A stretch of 35,359 nucleotides of DNA from RUG11237 sp045119215 (lineage in GTDB: Bacteria; Bacillota; Clostridia; Lachnospirales; Lachnospiraceae): positions 1 through 35,359 of the forward strand of contig JBGVDD010000193.1 of the NCBI GenBank assembly GCA_045119215.1, read 5' to 3'. Positions 1 to 4,982 of this stretch are shown piece by piece. Every line of letters begins with the position of its first letter. The stretch's first letter is position 1. The notes below the pieces were generated by a model that made no database searches, was not told the origin of the DNA, and was given only the letters and a program-made list of their open reading frames with translations. The translations under genes and the position numbers were made by a program.

Positions 1-167
1 AAGAGTGCTGGGATGCAGTTTTTAGAATGTGTGATTTATTTGAAAAGACGGCAATATTTGTGGGAGAAAGGCTTGGGTATCTGTATAATGAGGAAGAAGG
101 CAAGAATTGTCGGAGTTTTTTGGAACATGTGAGGAAATTGCCGCCAGATGCAGTGGAAATCTACTAA
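1..167 (+). CDS. Aminoglycoside 6-adenylyltransferase-like protein, C-terminal end (partial)
   Basis: The gene enters from outside the window and is read in the frame starting at base 3. It runs 54 codons to a TAA at 165-167. The peptide begins ECWDAVFRMCDLFEKTA and has FVGERLGYLYN, SFLEHVRKLP and a terminal DAVEIY. This pattern matches the C-terminal helical region of the AadE/AadK aminoglycoside 6-adenylyltransferase family, where a 'DLF..TA..V...LG..Y' helix and an 'H.R.LP.DA..IY' tail are typical. The nucleotidyltransferase domain that would carry the catalytic carboxylates lies outside the window, so activity cannot be judged. The family modifies streptomycin-like aminoglycosides, but many chromosomal members have no proven resistance role. 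Confidence 0.7.
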   Translation, partial: ECWDAVFRMCDLFEKTAIFVGERLGYLYNEEEGKNCRSFLEHVRKLPPDAVEIY

Positions 168-198
168 AAATATATAATGAATATGTGGAGATTTGACA

Positions 199-632
199 AT
201 GAAATTTAAGTATAATCTTGAAAGGATACAAAATATTTCAGATGGAAAAATGACATACCTTAATTTGAAAGAAGAAAGTGAAACTATTAATTTAAAAGAA
301 AGTGCCCTTTTATGGTGGGAAAAGCATAATAAGGAATCCTTGATAGATAAATTATTAAAAAGAAAAATAAAAATAAGTATGTAGGTGATAAATTCTGGGG
401 ATTTGGAGAAAGTTATCTTAGATTTTATAAAGATAATGATGAAATAATCTTTCATAAAGGTGGGGTGTCAGGTGTGATAGCTATTTTATTATTTCCTGTT
501 CATTTAGCAATCAACTATTTTTATCCCAATAATCATGGTACATGGGTTGGACCTATCGTTTTGTTAATAGGGGTCATAATGTCTATAGCGTATTTCTTGA
601 AATTTTATAAGGTTGAGATTAGGTTAAAATAA
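199..632 (+). pseudogene. Frameshifted small membrane protein, unrecognised
   Basis: An ATG at 199 follows GGAG at 187-190 and opens a frame that stops at 382-384. The protein then clearly continues in another frame, from about 366 to the TAA at 630-632. The join lies in A-rich sequence (runs of five A at 363-367 and 369-373), and a single lost base restores one protein of about 144 residues. The N-terminal half is charged and soluble (FKYNLERIQNISDGK, ALLWWEKHNKE). The C-terminal half has two likely membrane helices, around GVIAILLFPVHLAINYF and VGPIVLLIGVIMSIAYFL. I do not recognise the family. There is no X-XXY-YYZ slippery heptamer in the zero frame, so programmed frameshifting is unlikely; mutation or sequencing error in the A-tract fits better. 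Confidence 0.55.
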
Positions 633-650
633 AAATTGGACTTATGTTTG

Positions 651-674
651 AGTGTCATCGTTAGCGATGGCGCT
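651..674 (+). other. Stem-loop downstream of the broken membrane-protein gene
   Basis: Bases 651-660 pair with 665-674 over ten positions (two are G-U in RNA) around a TTAG loop. An outer TTGAG/CTCAA pairing can extend the stem across a small bulge. No T-run follows, so this is not a textbook intrinsic terminator. It lies 18 bases after the stop at 632 and may be a 3' end-stabilising hairpin. Confidence 0.4.
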
Positions 675-705
675 TGCTCAATTAGGATTTTGTGAATGTG
701 ATTCA

Positions 706-737
706 ATGCCATTTGAACATTTGGTTTCAAATGGCAT
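706..737. repeat. Perfect 12-bp inverted repeat, 8-base loop
   Basis: ATGCCATTTGAA at 706-717 is the exact reverse complement of TTCAAATGGCAT at 726-737, separated by eight bases. No T-run follows. It sits just upstream of the antitoxin promoter, so it could be an operator-like site or a hairpin ending the upstream transcript. The sequence alone does not decide. Confidence 0.55.
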
Positions 738-766
738 AACTCTTGTTTGGGGCAGGAATAATATAC

Positions 767-796
767 TTGAAAATAATGGTATAATTATGGCATAAT
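767..796 (+). promoter_or_regulatory. Candidate promoter of the antitoxin gene
   Basis: TTGAAA at 767-772 and CATAAT at 791-796 are separated by 18 bases and resemble a housekeeping-sigma promoter. An internal TATAAT at 780-785 has no matching -35. The antitoxin start is about 30 bases downstream, after the ribosome site GAGGAGG. Confidence 0.4.
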
Positions 797-825
797 TTGT
801 CTGGTTTTGAGAGGAGGTACGTGGA

Positions 826-1035
826 ATGCCACAGATTATACCAATTAAAGACTTAAAAAATACTTCGGAGATATCTGATATGTGTCACAAATCAGATGAA
901 CCAATTTATATCACAAAAAACGGATATGGCGACATGGTAATCATGAGTATGGAAATATATGAGAGTACCATGCGCCAATTTGCTGTGTGTAAAGAGAACG
1001 AAATCCCGGAAGAACAGGTCAAAATGCTTAGGTAA
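826..1035 (+). CDS. Orphan type II antitoxin, Phd/YefM family, short
   Basis: A 69-residue protein begins MPQIIPIKDLKNTSEISDMC and continues with EPIYITKNGYGDMVIMSMEIYE. This is the Phd/YefM fold signature: an N-terminal DNA-contacting strand-helix, the 'P..ITKNG' strand, and 'VIMS...YE'. ATG at 826 follows GAGGAGG by eight bases. Family members usually run to about 80-95 residues, with a C-terminal helix that binds the toxin. Here the protein stops after EEQVKMLR, so most of that part is missing. No RelE, Doc or PIN toxin follows; the next gene is a surface protein. It may be a leftover antitoxin or a free-standing DNA-binding regulator. The family call is fairly firm, the function less so. 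Confidence 0.7.
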   Translation: MPQIIPIKDLKNTSEISDMCHKSDEPIYITKNGYGDMVIMSMEIYESTMRQFAVCKENEIPEEQVKMLR

Positions 1036-1091
1036 AAACGATACAACTATAAAACAGAGAAATAAGTTCACAGACTCTATGGAGGTTGAAA

Positions 1092-2417
1092 ATGAAACAA
1101 AGGATTGTAGCTTGTCTATGCGTAGCTGTCATGGCATTAAATTCAGGAAATGTAGTTTATGCTGCAGAAATAGAAAAGTTGTCAGAAGATATGGTAACAG
1201 TGGAAGAAACCAACATCAATTCCACAAGCACAGCGGGAATTGTTGCAAGCGGCACACAATTAGGACTGGAATGGAGTATTGATGGAAATGGATTGTTGAC
1301 AATTACCGGTACCGGAAATTATGGTACGCCGGCATGGAAAAATCATAAGGATAAGATAAAAAGTGCCAAGGTGTCTGTGACGGGAATTACCAGCACAATG
1401 AATATGTTTAGTAACTGCACTGAATTAACCAAAATAGATTTTACAGGCTCTGATTTCAGTCAGGTGACAGATATGAATCAAATGTTTCATGACTGTACCA
1501 GCTTGGAAACTCTGGATGTCAGTGGATTAGACACCAGCAAGGTAACGAATATGTGGGCTATGTTCAGAGACTGCAGCAGTCTAAAAACTTTGAAAGTAAA
1601 TGGCAGATTCTGTACCGCCCAGGTGACCAATATGGGCGAAATGTTTCGGGGGTGCAGTGGTCTTACCAGTCTGGATGTGAGCAGCTTTGACGCTGGCAAT
1701 GTAACAGATATGCACAATATGTTTTATTCCTGTAGCAACCTGACCAGCCTGAAGTTAAATGGTAAATTTAACACCGGCAATGTAACGGATATGAGCAGCA
1801 TGTTTGATATGTGTAAGAATCTTACCAGTCTGGATGTGAGCAGTTTTAATACCAGTAAGGTAACCAACATGAGCTGTATGTTTGCTTCCTGTGAGAAACT
1901 GACAGGTTTGAATATCAGTGGATTTGATACCAGCCAGGTCATATATATGAGCAGTATGTTCTACCGCTGTAAGGAGCTTACCAGTCTGGATGTAAGCAAA
2001 TTCAATACTGGTAAGGTAAAAAGCATGGCTGGCATGTTTTGGGAATGCAGCAGTCTTACCAGTTTAAATATGAGCAATTTTGATACCAGTAATTCATTGA
2101 ACATGAGTGATATGTTTCATGGCTGCAGTGGCCTGACCAGCTTGGGTGTTGGCAACTTTAATACCAGTAAAGTAAAAGATATGAGCGACATGTTTCATGG
2201 CTGCAGTAATCTTACCAGCCTGGATTTAAGCAGTTTTGACACCGGTAAAGTTACAAACTATAACGATATGTTAAAATTGTGCTTTGCTATGAAAAGCATA
2301 AAATTTCCGAAAAATCTCAGTGTTGAAATTCCCTTTCCATCTATATATGGCTACCATTGGGAAGATGAAGATAAGGTAACTTGGATACCGCAGTTACAGG
2401 ACTTACTGTGCCTATGA
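1092..2417 (+). CDS. Fragment 1 of the BspA-like protein: signal peptide and DUF285 repeats
   Basis: This open segment could still yield a secreted product of 441 residues. It keeps the signal peptide (MKQRIVACLCVAVMAL, cleavage probably near VYA-AE) and all the MFxxC repeats. It then runs into 16 out-of-frame residues (KVTWIPQLQDLLCL region) and a TAG at 2415-2417. The stalk and the later modules are lost, so any product would probably be released rather than retained. Confidence 0.6.
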   Translation: MKQRIVACLCVAVMALNSGNVVYAAEIEKLSEDMVTVEETNINSTSTAGIVASGTQLGLEWSIDGNGLLTITGTGNYGTPAWKNHKDKIKSAKVSVTGITSTMNMFSNCTELTKIDFTGSDFSQVTDMNQMFHDCTSLETLDVSGLDTSKVTNMWAMFRDCSSLKTLKVNGRFCTAQVTNMGEMFRGCSGLTSLDVSSFDAGNVTDMHNMFYSCSNLTSLKLNGKFNTGNVTDMSSMFDMCKNLTSLDVSSFNTSKVTNMSCMFASCEKLTGLNISGFDTSQVIYMSSMFYRCKELTSLDVSKFNTGKVKSMAGMFWECSSLTSLNMSNFDTSNSLNMSDMFHGCSGLTSLGVGNFNTSKVKDMSDMFHGCSNLTSLDLSSFDTGKVTNYNDMLKLCFAMKSIKFPKNLSVEIPFPSIYGYHWEDEDKVTWIPQLQDLLCL

Positions 2418-2812
2418 CATACAAAGCAGTGGTGAGTACATATACGGTAGTAGTAAATAATGGTACCGGGGATGGAATCTATAAAGCCGGAGACACCGTA
2501 ACCATAACCGCAGACCCACCAGAAGAAGGAATGCGGTTTAAAAATTGGGAACGTGTAGAAGGATTCTTTAACTTTAAAAACAGCAAAAGCGGTACCACTA
2601 CATTTACCATGCCGGCAGGTGAAGTGGAGGTGACAGCAATCTATGAGGAAAGAGGAGAGATACATAAAGTAATCGTAAATAATGGCAGCATAGAGAATCC
2701 TTCGGAAGATGGATATTATAGTCCGGGGGAATATATTACCGTAATTGCAGACCCACCGGAAGAAGGAAAGCAGGTTTACTTCTGGAGCTGGATAGATGAG
2801 GAGGGAAATTGA
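2375..2812 (+). pseudogene. Fragment 2 of the BspA-like protein: InlB-B-like repeats
   Basis: This segment continues fragment 1 in another frame. It carries GNLDTAVTGLTVPMTYKAV and then two divergent InlB-B/Flg_new-type modules. Both contain 'VVNNG..DG.Y..G' or a close variant followed by ADPPEEG. It ends at TGA 2810-2812, created by the apparent extra T at 2810. It has no ribosome site of its own. Confidence 0.6.
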
Positions 2813-3128
2813 TTTGGAACTGGTAGCTGTCTATGAGTGGATACCTGGCGTTCATCTGGTGGAACTGGTCCATGGAGATTACGCAACATGTACCAAAGAG
2901 GGTATGAAGCTTCATTATAGGTGTACAGATCCGGGATGTGGAAAAATATTTAAAGATATAGATGGAACCCAGGAAATCACAATGGAGGATTTAATCATTC
3001 CGGCAAGAGGACACAGAATGAAAGAAGACTGGTCAAGTGATGAGGAGAAACATTGGCATAAGTGCAAATCGGCAAGCTGCACAGTGGTGGAAGACGTAGC
3101 TGGCATACTTATGGAGAATGGACAGTAA
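2811..3128 (+). pseudogene. Fragment 3 of the BspA-like protein: Cys/His-containing module
   Basis: This is the next segment, beginning DLELVAVYEWIPGVHLVE. It has paired cysteines (YRCTDPGC, HKCKSASC) typical of the small modules near the C-terminus of gut Firmicutes surface proteins. It leaves frame at 3104, where one base appears lost in GGC-CAT, and stops at 3126-3128. Confidence 0.55.
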
Positions 3129-3616
3129 CAAAAGAGGCAACGGAAACGGAGGATGGAACGAAAGAGCGAAGCTGCACGGTTTGTGAGTATAAGCAGACAG
3201 AAGTTATTTCAATTGTGACAGGAACCCCCACAGTAACAGAAGGTCCCACGGAGACAGTAACAAAAATCCCGGAAGAGAAGGTAACTCCAACAATAACGGA
3301 ATGCCCGGAAGAGAAGGTAACTCCAACGATAACAGAGCACCCGGAAGAGAAGGTGACTCCAACAATAACGGAATATCCAAAAGAGAAGGTAACCCCAACG
3401 GTAACTGAGAATCCAGCTGTAACTGTGAAACCTGTTGCAACAGCAAAACCAACAGATGTACCGGTTATTACAAAGGCAGCCACACAAACTCCCACACCTA
3501 CACTTACAGCGGAGGAGAATAAGCTGTTTGCCACTACAGAATCGGAAAAAGTCATAGAGAAACTTGTAAAGAATACCAATACAAATTGTAATATAACTGG
3601 AAATCCGTTATACTAA
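3104..3616 (+). pseudogene. Fragment 4 of the BspA-like protein: GHTYGEW module and Thr/Pro stalk
   Basis: This is the last segment, from HTYGEWTVTKEATETEDG through RSCTVCEYKQTEV to a Thr/Pro-rich stalk. The stalk includes four 12-residue repeats, and the segment ends in NCNITGNPLY. The stop at 3614-3616 lies inside the terminator hairpin, which suggests it is the natural end of the gene. No sortase motif or membrane anchor follows. Confidence 0.55.
3269..3412 (+). repeat. Four in-frame 36-bp tandem repeats in the stalk
   Basis: Units start at 3269, 3305, 3341 and 3377. Each encodes a version of PEEKVTPTITE plus one variable residue (C, H, Y, N). The fourth unit is the most diverged (PKEKVTPTVTEN). 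Such in-frame minisatellites commonly change copy number by slippage and would alter stalk length. Confidence 0.8.
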
Positions 3617-3647
3617 TGATAAAACATTGATATAGCGGATTTTTTTG
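3603..3647 (+). terminator. Intrinsic terminator of the surface-protein gene
   Basis: ATCCGTTATA at 3603-3612 pairs with TATAGCGGAT at 3631-3640 (one G-U pair) and is followed by seven T. The 18-base loop is long but the stem and T-run are clear. The stem overlaps the last codons of the gene. Confidence 0.75.
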
Positions 3648-3675
3648 TTACACGGTGTCTGACACCATATGTAAC
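3647..3675. repeat. Composite inverted repeat with a GGTGTC/GACACC core
   Basis: GTTACA at 3647-3652 pairs with TGTAAC at 3670-3675. Inside lies GGTGTC-T-GACACC at 3654-3666. This compact imperfect palindrome has the look of a dispersed REP-type element, but dispersion cannot be tested from one window. Confidence 0.5.
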
Positions 3676-3750
3676 AAGGGGATAGATGTAACAGTTTAGC
3701 CTATGGCTGAACTGTTACGGACAGACATCACCCTGCTATGTATCCCCTTG
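3675..3750. repeat. Nested inverted-repeat element: 10-bp outer and 14-bp inner stems
   Basis: Outer arms CAAGGGGATA (3675-3684) and TATCCCCTTG (3741-3750) are exact reverse complements. Inside, 3688-3701 pairs with 3705-3718 over 14 positions (one G-U pair) around a three-base loop. The outer right arm overlaps the -35 box of the nspC promoter. It could be a miniature repeat element, a structured transcript or an operator. Confidence 0.6.
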
Positions 3751-3776
3751 ACGAAAATATAAAAAATAGGTAAGAT
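3748..3776 (+). promoter_or_regulatory. Promoter of nspC
   Basis: TTGACG at 3748-3753 and TAAGAT at 3771-3776 have exactly 17 bases between them, a good housekeeping-sigma promoter. The -35 box shares its first three bases with the right arm of the inverted repeat at 3675-3750. Transcription would start near 3783 and read into nspC and the following gene. Confidence 0.6.
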
Positions 3777-3803
3777 TAATTCATTGTAAGAAAGGACGAC
3801 GAT

Positions 3804-4967
3804 ATGACAGAATTTGAATTTGATATAGATATTACAAATATTCCAACCCCATCTTATCTGGTGGATGAAAGATTATTAAAGAAAAATATGGAAGTTTTAA
3901 AATCAGTCTCAGATGCAACCGGTTGCAGGATTCTTCTGGCCCAGAAGGCTTTTTCCATGTTTTCCATGTATCCTATGATGAGCAGGTATTTATCAGGAAC
4001 CACTGCAAGCTCCCTGTTTGAAGCTAAGTTAGGAAAAGAAGAATTTGGCGGGGAGACTCATATTTTTGCACCCGCTTATAAGGACAGTGAAATGGATGAA
4101 ATTATAAGCCTTTGTGACCATATTGTATTTAATTCTTTTGCCCAGTGGAAACGGTTTAAAAATAAAGTGATGGAAGCTAAAAGGGCAGGAAAAAAAATAG
4201 AGTGCGGTATCCGTATCAATCCGGAATATGCAGAAATTGAAACAGATATTTATAATCCATGCTTTACAGGTTCTCGTCTAGGGACTACATTAAAGACCTT
4301 TGAGGAAGAATTGGATTTAGAGGGGATTGACGGTCTTCATTTCCATACCATGTGTGAGCAGAACTCAGATACCCTGGAGCGTACATTAAAGGTGGTGGAA
4401 GAAAAGTTCGGAACATACATGAAAGATATGAAATGGATTAACTTTGGCGGCGGACATCATATTACCAGAAAGGATTATGATGTAGAACGGTTGATTTCCT
4501 GCGTAAATTATATCCAGGAAACATATGGTGTGAAAGTATATTTAGAACCGGGAGAGGCTACGGCACTAAATACAGGATATCTGGTGGCTACAGTGCTGGA
4601 ATTATCAGAAAATGGCATGAATCTTGCCATTTTGGATACCTCGGCAGCCTGTCATATGCCGGATGTGTTAGAGATGCCTTATCGGCCGGAAATTATAGGA
4701 GCAGGAAAGCCGGGGGAAAAAGCTTATACCTATCGCCTGGGCGGGCCTACCTGTCTTGCAGGTGATGTGATTGGAGACTATTCTTTTGACAAGCCATTGG
4801 AAATTGGGCAGAAGCTGGTGTTTACAGATATGTCACACTATACCATGGTGAAGAATAATACCTTTAATGGAATTAATCTGCCTTCTATTCTGGTGAGAAC
4901 CCAGGAAGGGGAGATAGAAACGGTACGTACGTTTACTTATCAGGATTTCAAAAACAGATTATCATAA
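3804..4967 (+). CDS. nspC: Carboxynorspermidine decarboxylase (NspC-like)
   Basis: This 387-residue protein belongs to the PLP-dependent alanine-racemase-fold decarboxylases (fold type III), subgroup NspC. These enzymes remove CO2 from carboxynorspermidine or carboxyspermidine to give norspermidine or spermidine in the cytoplasm. Visible features: the PLP lysine K48 in LLAQKAFSMF, the HFHTMCE segment near 180, the phosphate-binding GGGHH at 215-219, EPGEA at 248-252 and LDTSAACHMPDVLE at 277-290, all as in NspC. Length is normal for the family. ATG 3804 follows AAAGGA by seven bases. The usual partner, a saccharopine-dehydrogenase-like carboxynorspermidine dehydrogenase, is not beside it. The next gene, 15 bases on, is a pyruvyl-transferase fusion and is probably co-transcribed. 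Confidence 0.9.
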   Translation: MTEFEFDIDITNIPTPSYLVDERLLKKNMEVLKSVSDATGCRILLAQKAFSMFSMYPMMSRYLSGTTASSLFEAKLGKEEFGGETHIFAPAYKDSEMDEIISLCDHIVFNSFAQWKRFKNKVMEAKRAGKKIECGIRINPEYAEIETDIYNPCFTGSRLGTTLKTFEEELDLEGIDGLHFHTMCEQNSDTLERTLKVVEEKFGTYMKDMKWINFGGGHHITRKDYDVERLISCVNYIQETYGVKVYLEPGEATALNTGYLVATVLELSENGMNLAILDTSAACHMPDVLEMPYRPEIIGAGKPGEKAYTYRLGGPTCLAGDVIGDYSFDKPLEIGQKLVFTDMSHYTMVKNNTFNGINLPSILVRTQEGEIETVRTFTYQDFKNRLS

Positions 4968-4982
4968 AGTGAGGGAAGAAAA

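Larger units (their letters stand above)
1092..3616 (+). pseudogene. BspA-like leucine-rich-repeat surface protein, broken by three single-base indels
   Basis: One secreted protein is spread over four overlapping open segments. ATG at 1092 follows GGAGG at 1081-1085; the TTG at 1086 abuts the ribosome site and is rejected. The order is: signal peptide (residues 1-24), a BspA-type N-terminal strand region (LEWSIDGNGLLTITGTGNY), eleven MFxxC-type DUF285 repeats of about 24 residues plus one degenerate copy, two InlB-B-like modules ('VNNGTGDG.Y.AGDTVTI.ADPPEEG'), a GH-x-Y-G-E-W module, then a Thr/Pro stalk. Restoring one base near 2373, removing T2810 and adding one C at 3104 gives a continuous frame. 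Each join restores a sensible motif: EDxGNLDTAVTG, EEGNDLELVAVYEW and GHTYGEWTVT. No LPXTG anchor is present. The likely role was cell-surface adhesion. Confidence 0.8.

Noticed and set aside
36..455. A 139-codon reverse-strand reading frame across the adenylyltransferase tail and the small membrane-protein gene
   Set aside because: It lies opposite two recognisable plus-strand coding segments, has a biased F/I/L/S composition typical of antisense reading of A-rich genes, and has no family likeness.
199..632. Programmed -1 frameshifting to join the two frames
   Set aside because: The zero-frame codons aga-aaa-ata-aaa-ata do not form an X-XXY-YYZ heptamer, and I see no downstream stimulatory stem in the right place.
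1487..1942. Reverse-strand reading frames opposite the leucine-rich repeats
   Set aside because: They arise because the regular repeat unit keeps another frame open; the plus-strand frame has the signal peptide and known repeat motifs.
3269..3412. Possible CRISPR-like array because of regular spacing
   Set aside because: The units are contiguous 36-bp in-frame coding repeats with no unique spacers, and no cas genes are present.
3109..3579. A 156-codon reverse-strand V/G/F/S-rich frame, and two more, opposite the Thr/Pro stalk
   Set aside because: They mirror the tandem repeat and have no start context or domain; the plus strand gives the continuous stalk.
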